Part shown: in pieces, positions 1-10,866 of the stretch | Layout: each line of letters starts with the position of its first letter | How positions within the stretch are numbered: position 1 is the stretch's first letter | NCBI GenBank assembly: GCA_958430865.1 | Contig: CAUDNR010000335.1 | Span: 1 to 64,000 of the forward strand | Source of the DNA: Entrophospora sp. SA101 | Taxonomy: Eukaryota; Glomeromycota; Glomeromycetes; Entrophosporales; Entrophosporaceae | DNA length: 64,000 bases | Reading direction: 5' to 3' | Notes under the pieces: model-generated | The model's input: the letters and a program-made list of their open reading frames with translations, nothing else | Database searches by the model: none | Told to the model about the DNA's origin: nothing | Program-made: the position numbers and the translations under genes

Positions 1-131
1 GTGATGCAAGTTTATTAATAAAATCCATTGTGACAAATATTTTTTAATTAATAAAAAAAGGGGCCAATACTTAAATCTGTTGTGACAAGAAATCCGCTGT
101 GACGAAATCCGCTGTGGCAAGGTTAGACTGT
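1..131. repeat. Subterminal short repeats, possible end of a Tc1/mariner-like element
   Basis: Four degenerate copies of a 15-16 bp motif (AAATCCGCTGTGACAA-like) lie at 21-36, 73-88, 90-104 and 105-120. They are followed by GGTTAGACTGTA, whose reverse complement TACAGTCTAACC looks like a mariner-type terminus beginning after a TA. The rest of such an element would lie to the left, outside the window. The assignment rests on the motif pattern alone. Confidence 0.35.
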
Positions 132-1221
132 ATACTAATATCTAACACCCCAATATATAGTGCAAATCATCTATACTCAAGTTAAAATTTTTGAAATATT
201 ATGTGATCCATGCATTGGATTTTAAAAAAACTACCACCATTCAATTAAGCTTTAAAAGAGAAGTCTTTTGTAGATTTTTCTAAATTTGAAAGTTATGCTC
301 AGAAGTGCAACAATAATTTTTGTGTTACAATATTTCAGTGTTGTGCAGTTGGAACATTGTAATGTATTGGATCAATAAATGGCACAACACTGCAATATTT
401 TGAATCGCATGACCAAATTTAGTAATTATTTTCTTTTGATATAATATGTTTGTTAAACTTTTTTGTTGTAAAGAACCTTTTATTTATTAATAAAAAAAAT
501 AATACAAATAAATCAATATATGTTGTAGAAATATTCTATGGAAAAAAAATTATATATAATAAATTTGAATTTTCTTACATTCATAACAAATGGGATTAAT
601 GTATGGATATATATATGAATTATCAAGAAAATAAATTTGAATTTTCTTATATCTATAATAAATATTTAGTTGTTAATGAATAAACAACAAATTATGTACA
701 AATAAAGTGATTAATAAATGAGTATAAATATATAATTTTCTTACAGCTTATTATTGTTGTAAATAATTTTGTGATCCTTTATTTTATCTATTTAATATGT
801 TTCATCTGATATGTTTTTCACATTTTTTCAACTAATATCTTTTTTAAAATAGAGCATGCAGTAATCCGCCTTTGTTAAGGACATTCATTGACAGGTGTTA
901 CTATTTTTGGTTTTATCATCTTAAACATTATTGAAGTAAAAAAGTGAAAAGTGAACTTAAAATATACTTAAAATATACTTAAAAAATGAAATTTTCTTTG
1001 ACTAGTAATTTCTTATATCTTGTAAACTTCGCAGTGATCCTCAGAGTATATATTCAGAGGAATTTATTTCAACTATTATAGGTGTTTTTTAAAATAAAAT
1101 AAAATTTAACATGCATGGAAGTATCACGTTTGTAACATATATGAATTTATCAAGATGGAGGTTCTAATTTTTTCCAGAATTGATTTCCAAATTTGGATTA
1201 TATTAATTATTATTATTATTA
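132..1221. other. Intergenic, no gene seen
   Basis: Very AT-rich sequence with homopolymer runs and a short tandem repeat (AAAATATACTT, two to three copies near 957-985). No coding frame with support. It is the unique left flank of the first LINE copy and is not found again left of the second copy at 49.4 kb. Confidence 0.5.
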
Positions 1222-2261
1222 TTTTTTTTTTTTTTTGCTGAGTGAGGTCTGACCAAACATTTTATGATGATCATGCCATTCTTGGAATGGGTTAATCGTA
1301 CAACGTTTGATTCAGTCATGGATAGTGGTGTGACCCACTACCCAAAACTGTGACCTGCCACCTTGAATGGATATGGCGGTCCAGACCTACTGATCCATGG
1401 CATCGCCATAGCTCAATTCCACTCTTTTATTAAATAAAATTAGGTTTTCAGTATATATGTTTACATAATAATTTGTTACAATTTCACTTCTATTTCTATT
1501 GCTACTATTACTAAAGTTCCTACTTCTATTACTAGTATTATTATTAGTGTTGTTGTTGTTATCCTCATTATTGTCTCTATTAATAGATCTATTATTACTA
1601 CTATTTCTACTGTTATTATTATTATTATTACTGTTAAACCTTTCCACTTTCTGCTCCATTGTGATTCCTGTTTCTTTTTCCCATTGTATGATACTATCAC
1701 ACCTCACTTTCCATATCTTTTCTTTGGATTTTTCCACTATCTTTTTACATAAGCTTCTTGTTAATTTGCTTATTTTGTTTTTGGGTATTTTCTGTTCTTC
1801 TAAGCATGTTTGAATTTCACTTGGTATAAATCCTCTCAGCAGCACAAGTGTACATGCTTCATTGTTATGATTAAAATATGGCAGATTTAATAATCTTGTT
1901 TTGAGGGCTTGATAATTTATTGTTTCTTTATTATTGTTACTGCATTTTCCTTTTTTTTTAAGTTTTTTTAACATTAAATGTATCTCAAAGCAAAATATCT
2001 CCATCACAGAAGTTTTGTTTGCACTACAAGTCCAAATGTGTATTTGGTCTTCTTTGCTTTCTAGGCACCTAGGGCACGTACTGTCTGTGTATAGTTTTGG
2101 ATTTCTCTTGTGTAATGTTTCAAGCACCGGAAGTTCATTCATTAATAATTTGATTTTGTAGCTTCTGTCATATACTGAATTAAAAATTCTATTACTTTTT
2201 GTAAATTTTTTGCTATTAAATATATTGTGCCATGTGTTTTCCCAATCTATTGTCCCTGGTT
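1222..2261 (-). mobile_element. 5'-truncated LINE (non-LTR retrotransposon) 3' end, first copy
   Basis: A poly(T) run at 1222-1236 is the poly(A) tail of a minus-strand insertion of about 1 kb. The insert carries the C-terminal part of a reverse-transcriptase polyprotein and ends abruptly inside the ORF at about 2261, as expected from 5' truncation during target-primed insertion. On the right it abuts ATTGCAGAAAAGTTTTTTT (2262-2280). On the left the expected matching target duplication is missing: the flank is an ATT-rich run instead. The second copy at 49.4 kb has the repeat on both sides, so the left flank here is not the original one. Confidence 0.85.
1387..2259 (-). pseudogene. LINE reverse-transcriptase C-terminal fragment (zf-RVT-like), first copy
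   Basis: The frame is open for 290 codons from the truncation point to a stop at 1387-1389; an ATG-initiated version spans 1387-2142 (251 aa). The start reads PGTIDWENTW, typical of the region following the RT domain in LINE proteins. It is followed by a Cys-His cluster CPRCLESKEDQIHIWTC (CX2CX8HX3C), which matches the zinc-binding motif found at the C-terminus of many non-LTR retrotransposon ORF2 proteins. The tail is Asn/Ser/Arg-rich low complexity encoded by ATT/AAT triplet runs. No RT catalytic motif or endonuclease is present, so this fragment cannot act alone. Confidence 0.75.
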
Positions 2262-2546
2262 ATTGCAGAAAAGTTTTTTTATCCATGGATTTTACTAATT
2301 TTTTTGGAAAGCACGTGAAAGTTGATATGTAAAAAATCTATGGGGGAAATGTGTAAGATTCTATTAAAAATAATTAATATTAAGTTCAGCTTTCTTCCCT
2401 TCTTTAAACTCGAAACATTACCCATCACTTGTTTTCATTTAGTCAGAACCGGAACATTTAAGTATTTCATCAAAATTAATTGTCTAACAAAATATATTAA
2501 ACATATAAATGTTTACAACGTCAGTAACATTATTTACAACATAAAT

Positions 2547-3136
2547 TTATCTTTGTGGTGACCATGGTTCTGGGTATGAAACTGTTACGTACTCGATTTC
2601 CTCATGCGTCCTTGTTATCATTGAACATTGATAGTCCACTTGGCAATTTGGTTGAGTGTTTGATTTATATATGTGTGCGATTTTTATATTTATTGACAGA
2701 AGGTTCAATTTGAAAATTTTATTTAACCTATATAGATTGAGAAAATTTGCGTTCTTGTTTGGTATGCTAGACTCTCTTTGGTCGTCGAGTCGATATGTTC
2801 CCCAACAACTTGAATCATTTGTTTTCTGTTTGAATTGCATTACTGTCTTTGACGAAAGAGACACCAGAGTTTGAATAATTGTTTTCTGTTTGGAATGCTA
2901 GACTTCCGAGTTGATATGTTATTCAAAGATTTAATCAAGCATTCTATTTGGATTGCTTCACTGCCTTCGGTGGAAGAGGTGCTAAATTGCCCCCAAAAGC
3001 TTGAATCTGTGGATACTGTACAGGGCTCTATACAAAGATCAATCGTTTGCTTTTTGCTATGAATTGGAGTTTGAGAATGTATTGTGTGATAATAAATTTC
3101 AAAATAATTTGTATCCTTTGCATCAGAGTTGTCCAT
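2547..3136 (-). pseudogene. Decayed repetitive gene of unknown function, first copy
   Basis: Two overlapping minus-strand frames (2840-3136, 98 aa, then 2547-2864, 105 aa) look like one coding sequence broken by a frameshift near 2850. They share an internal repeat: the first contains NISTRKSSIPNRKQ and the second YRLDDQRESSIPNKN, each preceded by an EAIQ/VMQF segment. At DNA level the repeat is a degenerate unit of roughly 130 bp containing TGCTAGACTT and GATATGTT. I do not recognise the family. A spliced gene with a short intron is possible but I see no clear splice pair at the frame change. Confidence 0.35.
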
Positions 3137-3236
3137 TGATGTATCATTTTAACCATATTTAATATTTTAATTAATGGAAAATTGACCAGACCAAAACTTG
3201 TTGGTCTCAATACTGCCTTGCGTTAACTACTGGACG

Positions 3237-4333
3237 GTAACAATCCCAAGAATTTTAAATCAGAATTTGTCTAGCAGGACTAGTAGTTTCTCCAAAGCCA
3301 ACATTTTGCACCATTTTTATTATCCAAAATATAATTGGTAGAAATACGTATCTCTTTAATTCTAAATCTATTCGTTGTTTTCCATCTAACGATAATCAAT
3401 TCTATTGATGCTATATACATACTAATTATGTGATTTTACATAAAATTGAAATAATGCATTGTCTTGTTAAATATGAGACCAAGGTAATCAATTATCAAAG
3501 TTGCTTCAGTTAGTTTATATTGAATCCCACGTGGCATATTCTTCAATAAGTCTGAAATGTTTTTACAAATAATGATTCTAGGAAAATTCCAAATAATTGA
3601 AAAGATAATCTATGCTGATGCTAAAAAAAACAAATCCGTATCAGAAATTATAAACATTTTTCTGTTTACAAATGTTTTTGTTATTATTAATAGAAACATT
3701 AGCAGCTGATTCATAATCGCAATCATCATCGTCATCTTTTTTGAAGGCCAACGCAACTTTTATTTTAATAACACTTACTCAAATATTGCTTTCTTTACAA
3801 ATAATTTCTTATTTATTTTGCTTTCATCACCAAGTCTTTTATTTTTGAATTCCATCATCGTCGCAATTTGAAGAAGCCTGTTCAGGATTTTGTTGACATC
3901 TTTGTGATTATTATCACCATCTCCTCCACTTTTCTGATGTTTATGTAATGTGCAGTGGGGCCCTAGCCGATTTTTACACTTATCGGTTAACTTCCTATGT
4001 TAGGCAACCACCTCAATTTTGTGATATTTTGGCCATTATGTCATATTGTCTAACGTGGTTGGGCTAACCAATAATATCAGAATTAGAAATGTTTATATTT
4101 CCATTTGGTCATGCATTGCTTTATCTGCGAGCATTGCGTGGAGCATTCATAACCAATCAAACATCTGCCACGACCAATTTTTCCTAGAGATGTAATGTGC
4201 GTGATGCATATGCATGTAATTTTGGGAAACATGTAACAAAAAAAATTATATAGGAAGTATATGAATATTTCTAAATAAAAATTATATGTACAAAAAAATT
4301 TATTCCTTCATAATGACCACTAAAAATATATGA
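3237..4333. other. Intergenic, no gene seen
   Basis: AT-rich sequence with no supported open frame on either strand and no inverted-repeat element I could recognise. The same stretch recurs at 51405-52501. Confidence 0.4.
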
Positions 4334-4708
4334 CTGCATTTGGAAACTTGTCCGATTACAATTAAAAACGTGCAAAGATGTAAATATTATAATTATGAAT
4401 TATATGAATCAAATGGAAGATATGAAGGACATTTAAGAAGACGTTAATTAATACCAGCTAAAGTTTTAAAATCTTTTCTTAATACAAATAATAGTAATCA
4501 TGGTAATAGCAATGAATCATCTTCACTATCATCATCATTAACAACAATAATAACAACAACAAGAAGTTCAAGGGTAATTTATTAGTCTATTAATGATTTC
4601 GTAGACCGAATTTCAAAAACTGAACAAAGAAATAGAACTACTGTTTACAAAATCAATTTATCAATAATTAAAAATTATTTAAAATTATTCAATAATAATA
4701 ATCGGTAG
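4334..4708 (+). pseudogene. Gene relic with two in-frame stops, upstream of the phosphatase
   Basis: One plus-strand frame reads as protein for about 125 codons and ends at TAG 4706-4708, but is broken by TAA at 4445-4447 and TAG at 4583-4585. Segments read CPITIKNVQRCKYYNYELY, ESNGRYEGHLRRR, LIPAKVLKSFLNTN, a Ser/Thr-rich run, and FVDRISKTEQRNRTTVYKI. Composition resembles other fungal proteins here, with Asn and Ser tracts. Family not recognised. It ends 159 bp before the phosphatase ATG, so it could also be a dead upstream part of a longer ancestral gene. Confidence 0.35.
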
Positions 4709-4867
4709 ATGTGCATGTTGCGCACGCACTTCTAAATCTACAATCTACCAATATTTCTATTTTGGATGAATTTGTGTAAAAAAATTGACCATAATAATAA
4801 TATGTATAATATGTAATTAATTGCAATACGCAAAATAAATCTTTTTTGCCAACTAAAAAACTTCAGA

Positions 4868-6034
4868 ATGTCAAATTCTAATGCAAATAACTTGAACAAT
4901 GATTCCAGCAATAATGACAGTCAAACTACTGTTGTAATCCCTCCTTTTCTTTCTGATGCTCAAAACCTAGATGAAGCAACCTTGACGAACAAATTTAAAC
5001 AATTACATATGAATGACCAAGAAAGGCAACGTAAAGCAGAAGATCAAGTCAACAAGTATAGTATGAGTGTGGCACTTGATCCAAATGTTTCAAAGTACAA
5101 CCGATACAGTAATGTGCTTCCATTCAACTGTAACAGAGTGAAGTTGATACGTAAACGTCCGGGCAGAACTGATGATTATATTAATGCAAGTTATATCAGA
5201 GCACCATATGATGTTAAAAAGTATATAGTAACTCAAGGACCAATGAAAAATACATTGGAAGATTTTTGGTTGATGATTTGGGAACAGAACTCGAGAGTTA
5301 TTGTGATGTTGACCAAGGAACAAGAAAAAAATATTATCAAATGTGACAAGTATTGGCCTGACTTGGGGAGTCCAGTCATTTATAAAAATTCAGGGTTGAA
5401 GGTTGAATTAGAAAAGGAGGATTTGGATCCTAGCACCACTTGTGTTATTAGAACTATTAGAATTGAAAAGATTGATGATTATTTTTACTCTGATATTGAT
5501 ATTCTTAATAATAATATTAATAGTTATAGTGTTAATAGTGGTTTTGGGGGTAATGATAATAACAATAATTTTTTTTATAATCGTACTATTAATAATAAAA
5601 ATTTTATTAGACGTGTTACTCAATTACATTTTGTTGGATGGCCCGATCATGGAGTGCCTGATTCACCAGAAAATATACTTAATCTAATTCGAAAAACTGA
5701 TGATTTACAAAAGAAATACATAAATGGAGAAGCACATCTATTAGTAAATAACAATAATAATATTAATAATATTATTAACAATGATAATATAATTGGGCCA
5801 GTTGTTGTACATTGTAGCGCTGGATGTGGCAGAACTGGTACTTTTTGTACGATTGATTCAACACTGGCATTATTAGAGAATAATACTACTAGCAATAACG
5901 ATGATAATAATACTGATCTTATACAAGATTTAGTTGGATATTTTAGAGAACAACGTGTTATAATGGTTCAAACACTTGGGCAATTTCAGTATTGTTATTT
6001 GGCGGTTCTAAGCAATCTTGTCTGCAAACGGTAA
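4868..6034 (+). CDS. Classical (tyrosine-specific) protein phosphatase, first copy
   Basis: A 388-residue single-exon gene for a cytosolic protein tyrosine phosphatase of the yeast PTP1/Pyp type. The pTyr loop reads NRYSNVLPFN (residues 78-87), substrate-fold motifs DYINASYI (103-110) and YIVTQGP (119-125) follow, the WPD loop is GWPDHGVP (257-264, general acid Asp260), and the P-loop is VVHCSAGCGRTG (313-324, nucleophile Cys316, Arg322). The Q-loop glutamines Gln368 and Gln372 lie in VQTLGQFQY. All catalytic residues are present, so it should be active. Asn-rich insertions interrupt the domain around 213-245 and 294-308. The N-terminus is short with no targeting signal. The start is the first ATG of the frame; the stop is TAA. 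Confidence 0.93.
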   Translation: MSNSNANNLNNDSSNNDSQTTVVIPPFLSDAQNLDEATLTNKFKQLHMNDQERQRKAEDQVNKYSMSVALDPNVSKYNRYSNVLPFNCNRVKLIRKRPGRTDDYINASYIRAPYDVKKYIVTQGPMKNTLEDFWLMIWEQNSRVIVMLTKEQEKNIIKCDKYWPDLGSPVIYKNSGLKVELEKEDLDPSTTCVIRTIRIEKIDDYFYSDIDILNNNINSYSVNSGFGGNDNNNNFFYNRTINNKNFIRRVTQLHFVGWPDHGVPDSPENILNLIRKTDDLQKKYINGEAHLLVNNNNNINNIINNDNIIGPVVVHCSAGCGRTGTFCTIDSTLALLENNTTSNNDDNNTDLIQDLVGYFREQRVIMVQTLGQFQYCYLAVLSNLVCKR

Positions 6035-8490
6035 AAACATGTATCATTTTTTCTCGATGCTTAAATTATTATTTTAATAAATACTAATTTTATTTAATAA
6101 ATGCATTTATTATTATTATTAGTACTACTAGTAGTTAGCAACAGTAACGATGCCAGTATATTAATAGGCAAATATATAATTTTTTAATTTCAAAAAAATT
6201 AATATTTATTTTAATTTTTAGATTTTATTTGAATACAAAAAGAATAGAAATTATATATTTATTTAATTATTTATTGTTCAGTTGTTTATACTTTTACTTT
6301 TTAGATTTAAGATATAATAAAATAAATAATTCTAATAATATTAAACTTTTCATTATTTTAATTGGAATATTGTTAAAAGCTTGCCTCATTTAACTCACCT
6401 CGGGTAAAATATAATTTTTATTTACCACTCTAGTTGATATATTATCTATATGATATATAGTTTTTTCTAAGGTATTTGTGGATGTTTCTAATTTACCCCA
6501 TTACAAAGAAAAAATATAATAATTTCAACTAATGTTATTGAATTTGCTTATTAAATCAGAACAATATCATAATGTTAATATTGCTACTGATGAAGTATAT
6601 TTTGTCTGGTAGTTAATAGTAACTTTATTGGAATTAATAGATTGAGGAAGATTTGTAAAATTCGACAAACGGTATTTAGATGAATTGTTTAATAGTTGAA
6701 AGATTAAAGGAAGTTTTATTCATTTATCAAAGACTTTATAAGTGACATAGGTTCTTCATTCTTTTCTATTCTTTTCTTTAAAATATGAAGATATCATATT
6801 TAGTTGAATATATTATGCTATTAAAAAAATCACATGAAATGTTTTCGTTTATTTGTATTAAAAATAGCGGAAAAACCTGGTCTTTAAGTCTTTATCATTT
6901 TTGGTGATTTAGATCTGCTGGACGATCATGATGAACAATTTCTTTAAAAATCATAAAGAATTTCATGTGAGACCATATTCCATTCTAATTGGGTCTACCA
7001 AATTAGATAAATTTGAACCATACATAGATATGAGAGTGTGAAATTTAACATGATTTTTTAATATGATAAAATAAATTTATCATCACCATTATATAACAAA
7101 AAGAATTTGTTTTTAAGAGTTTTTATGAAATCCAAGGTATTGATAAGTAAAAAAAAAAAAATTAAAAATTATGTGTATACGCACTTGCTAAACGGGAGGA
7201 TGATGTGACCATAAAGAATTGAAATGTCTAAACGTACAGCAGGACAAAACTTTTGCGTCACAGTACCGACGATGTTTTTAAATTTTATTAATTTTATTGT
7301 CTTGGCTTTAATTCTCATGATTTGTTTTTTTTTTGACCCCATAAAGTTATGTGAATAGGTGCCCTGCAATATACAGTGGAGGACAGCAAAAACCATCAAC
7401 TATATATTAGTTTACCCAAAAATGATATCAATTCAAAAAAAATAATTGCACCAAACGATTAAGGAACACTAACTTTTGATATGCCTCATTTGGTATCTTC
7501 AATTCTTCTGGTGATTTAAAAAATTTAATGCTAAAATTTAATATATGCAAGTGTTGTTTATTTTCATTTATTATGCAAGTATCTCAAACATAAGCTATTT
7601 AAAAATATTGTATCAGAATATCAGAAGAAGTTCTGAAAACGACATCAATATTTCCTTTCTACACGTCAAATTTTTTATTCAAGATGGATGATGGATGGTA
7701 ATAGTAAATAGTAAGTTATACACACCCTACAAAGCATAGTGGAATTTCGTAATTATCACGAATGTGACTTAAAATGTCGATCTTTTTTATATTGTGTAAT
7801 GGTAATTTTAAAGTACTTTTCAATTGACCTTAATGTGACGTAAAAACCCCTCCATCATTTCAAAGTTTATAAGAAAGTAATAGTTAAAGAATATATAATA
7901 TTGGTATACATTAATTTCAGTGACTTTTAATGAGTATTTGTTTTTTATCATATTATTCGAAAACATCAGCAAGGTATTTGTTTTATTAATATTGATATTA
8001 ATATTAAAATATTTATTGATTTTATTATTTTTGAAATAATACATTTCAAGATCAATAAATTTATTTATTATATATAGTTATTATAGAGAGGCGTTTTTAA
8101 GATTTTACATATATTAATTACCCTTTTCAAATCCTTGGGTAATATTGTTCATGTTTGATTAATAAAATCCTCACAAATAAATATTATAGTTTTTAGAAGC
8201 AATATGTTTCAAGGTCAACATTTTCAAACTTCAAATTTACTACTACTTCACTTTATCAATTAAGATTAAGGTTAATTCTTTATTTAAATATTATTATAAA
8301 TTAATTTTAATGAATACTGCGGTGAAGAGCTAGCAAATTCTTTCACTGCTTCTTTTTGCTACCACTAATTATAATTTATGCTATTTATTGGTAGTGATAA
8401 TATCACCAATTTATTAGATTGTAATTCACCTAAAGTATTGTGAGAATTATCAGAGCTAAGGATACTGGCTGCAACTTTTGATGATGGTTG
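6035..8490. other. Intergenic, no gene seen
   Basis: AT-rich sequence. The phosphatase 3' end is followed by several AATAAA-like signals (for example near 6077 and 6095). Short frames at 7169-7399 and 7820-8044 on the minus strand lack any recognisable motif and read like translated noncoding DNA. Confidence 0.45.
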
Positions 8491-8796
8491 CTACCACCTT
8501 TGCATCATATAAAAATGATTGCAACCGCCTTTATGACCATTTTGTTTCCTTTTTTGGGTTGCAACATGGAACACTAGTATATCCGCAATACAATTAAGTG
8601 AAGCTAAATAATATGGGGGAGATTTCTTTGAAAAAGGCGGATTAACTTGATCAGGTTGAAGCATATAACTTTTGCCAATATTTTTATAAAATTTCTTGGA
8701 AATAAGATAACAAAAATATACTGGTTTTTTTAACAAGAAATTCCGGCTGAATAGACTTATATGGGTAAATATATGGTTTTTTAAAAGTATCAACAA
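8491..8796 (-). other. Possible gene relic (101-codon frame), first copy
   Basis: The downstream half reads as protein (PPFSKKSPPYYLASLNCIAD then ILVFHVATQKRKQNGHKGG), while the first 40 residues look random. It lies just beyond the decayed gene at 8952-9494 on the same strand and may be a further remnant of the same transposon-like gene. No motif recognised; no splice sites confirmed. Confidence 0.2.
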
Positions 8797-8951
8797 AAAC
8801 TGATTTATGGGAATCTAAAGGAGTTCATTAAAAAATTAATAAGTCCATTTTCTTATATATATATATATATATATATATACATACATACATATATATATTT
8901 GAGCTTACCCAATTACAAATGCATGATTAATAATTGATTCTGCATTTTGAT

Positions 8952-9494
8952 TTACATTGATATTAGCATATAACCGCTGTGAAAATTTTCAACATAATAT
9001 TCATTGAAATTAACAAGATGATTCTCCAATACATTTGCAAAAGGATGTTGACTTTCTTTCTAATATATGTAATCTGAAATAGATGCGAGTATCTTATTAT
9101 AATTTTTTCTTTTCCATCTAAGAGCAAAAGTTCAGATTCTAAATAATGTTTCCAAATATTTGATATCAACATAAATATCATTCAATGAAGCATCAATCAA
9201 CATAGTATTTTGATTATTTAAATTGTCTAATAAATTCTTAATGGTAAAAATATTATTTTGTTCATTGATATTTTTATTTTCAAAAGCAATGCATTTTTTT
9301 CCCTTAGCGGGTTCACATATTTGCAAATAATGAGGAGAACATAACTGTGATTCATTAACTATCAAATAATCAAAATTAGAAAAAGTTCCAGAATCAATTG
9401 ATTTTGTATAAACAGTTTTATTAAAGTTTATGTAAGGGCCTGAATTTTCACGACCAGCAACTAAGCAAGGACCTTGATTAGGATTGTGAGGCAT
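8952..9494 (-). pseudogene. Decayed transposon-like gene, first copy
   Basis: From ATG 9494 a frame runs 120 codons to TGA (9132-9134), then continues in the same frame through TAG (9060-9062) to TAA (8952-8954) while still reading as protein: FALRWKRKNYNKILASISDY, then HPFANVLENHLVNFNEYYVE followed by NFHS. After 8990 the reading passes to another frame (NINVNQNAESIINHAFVIG), indicating a small indel. The FNEYYVENFHS block resembles, from memory, a conserved segment in repeat-encoded proteins of Rhizophagus and some animals (often written FDEYPVENFHS), so a transposon origin is likely. The premature stops include TAG as well as TGA, so this is decay, not the alternative code seen at 28-47 kb. 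Confidence 0.5.
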
Positions 9495-9796
9495 CTTTAA
9501 AAAAAAAATTGTTTATTATATAATTATAAGTTAAATTATTTTACATTGTATTTTCCGTAACGTGATAATTTCGAATGTTGATCAAAAACAAAATTCCACT
9601 ATTATATACTATTACTATGCTCCCCTACAAAAAGTATCAACTCACTTGATGATCCGCAAAAATAATTGAATAAACGGGTAATACAAATACTCGTTTCGAA
9701 AAGGTAGCTTTTAAGATACAATGTTTTAACACATCTTTGGGAGCTTAGAAATGTTGTTCTCAAATGTATATATATATATGTTCATAATTATTGATC

Positions 9797-10410
9797 GAAT
9801 ATTCATGGAGAATTAATACAAAACGTAAAAAAATCGGAATGAATTTTTATGCAAGATGATTATCATTATGCGTGAACAAACTTTAAAGGGCAATTGCGGT
9901 TGAAATATCTAACCAAAACTAATTTTTTTTTTAAAAAAAAAATGATTGAACTTTCAATTGTGTTATTTCAATTAAAACATCATGTCTCAATTAACAGACT
10001 TTGAATGATTGGACGTTGGGAAACAGATGAAAGCACTTGTGACATTGCTGGTGCACTCGATCATTCTCAGTCACAAGTAACTCGTGCAATAAAAGCATTT
10101 AATATCAAACTACTTATCGCTCCCCAAAAAATACAAATGAATTGATTTCTTATTTGATGGGTGAGTGAGCAAATATTGATCGTGATTATTTGTAAAAATT
10201 AGTAGACAACATTCCTTGAAGGGTTCAAGCTGTAATTGAATCAAAAGGAAATCCGACAAAATATTGAATAAATGAATGAAATGTTATATTTTTTTGATAC
10301 TTTTGATATAAATTTAATAAAGATTTTATTATGTAAAATTATTATACAAACTGTGGATGAAAAATTATTTCGTTATTTTTACGTTTTACATTAATTCTTC
10401 ATGAATATTC
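9797..10410. mobile_element. Internally deleted Tc1/mariner element with inverted ends, first copy
   Basis: Inverted repeats of about 37 bp bound the element: GAATATTCATGGAGAATTAA begins the left end (9797-9834) and its near-complement closes the right end (10374-10410), with a few mismatches. Inside lies a fused N- and C-terminal remnant of a Tc1/mariner transposase (see 9982-10267). Length about 614 bp, less than half of a full element, so it is non-autonomous. No clean TA duplication is visible at the outer edges, so the termini are probably slightly eroded. Confidence 0.75.
9982..10267 (+). pseudogene. Tc1/mariner transposase remnant (HTH start joined to C-terminus)
   Basis: ATG at 9982 opens MSQLTDFE followed by TGA, then IGRWETDESTCDIAGALDHS and QSQVTRAIKAF, the N-terminal helix-turn-helix of Tc1-type transposases. 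The middle with the DDE catalytic core is missing. The frame resumes with QKIQMN, a stop, and the typical C-terminal end LVDNIP then RVQAVIESKGNPTKY before TGA 10265-10267. Several premature stops confirm it is dead. Confidence 0.75.
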
Positions 10411-10725
10411 AAAACACCACCGAAAATAAAGTAACCAAGAAGTTGCAACCAATTGCAGAATTTCAAATCAGTAACTTTATATAGAAGGCTGAGGTTATAT
10501 CTGGTGGCCTTGCCCTCTTTGTTGCCCCGCCACTTCTAGAAAGAAAAGCTTGTTGGATAAGATCAAATTATCGGTTAAGAGATTCAATTAATAATCTATT
10601 AAAGGGGCGGTGCCATATCAGTGAAAAACAACGATTTTATATGGTTGGACATTACATGGTATATCTTGAAGTCAGAATATATATCGACTAGTGTTGGTCC
10701 CCAAAACTAAATTGAAATGTTATAT

Positions 10726-10866
10726 GTTGTAACTAAGGTTGTGGGCGAAACCTCTTAATGACTGTCGAAACTCTGTCGAAACTCTAATGAACAATTAATG
10801 TGTAACCTGTCGAAACTCTGTCGATTGATTTCTGGAGGAGTTTCTCCCGCAACCTTAGTTGTAACT
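10726..10866. mobile_element. Foldback/MITE-like element, first copy
   Basis: A 141-bp palindromic element: the left arm contains GTAACTAAGGTTGTGGGCGA and the right arm contains CCCGCAACCTTAGTTGTAAC, complementary over about 25-29 bp with few mismatches. The centre holds direct repeats of CTGTCGAAACT (three copies). No coding capacity. A transcript would fold into a long hairpin. Confidence 0.6.

Noticed and set aside
1499..1813. Leu-rich 104-codon plus-strand frame (and its twin at 49667)
   Set aside because: It is the antisense of ATT/AAT triplet runs within the LINE reverse-transcriptase fragment.
5442..5687. Hydrophobic 81-codon frame inside the phosphatase gene
   Set aside because: A shadow frame of the Asn-rich coding sequence of the phosphatase.
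8852..8879. (TA)n tract as a regulatory site
   Set aside because: A plain microsatellite in an intergenic region; identical in the second copy at 57020-57047 and of interest only for showing lack of divergence.
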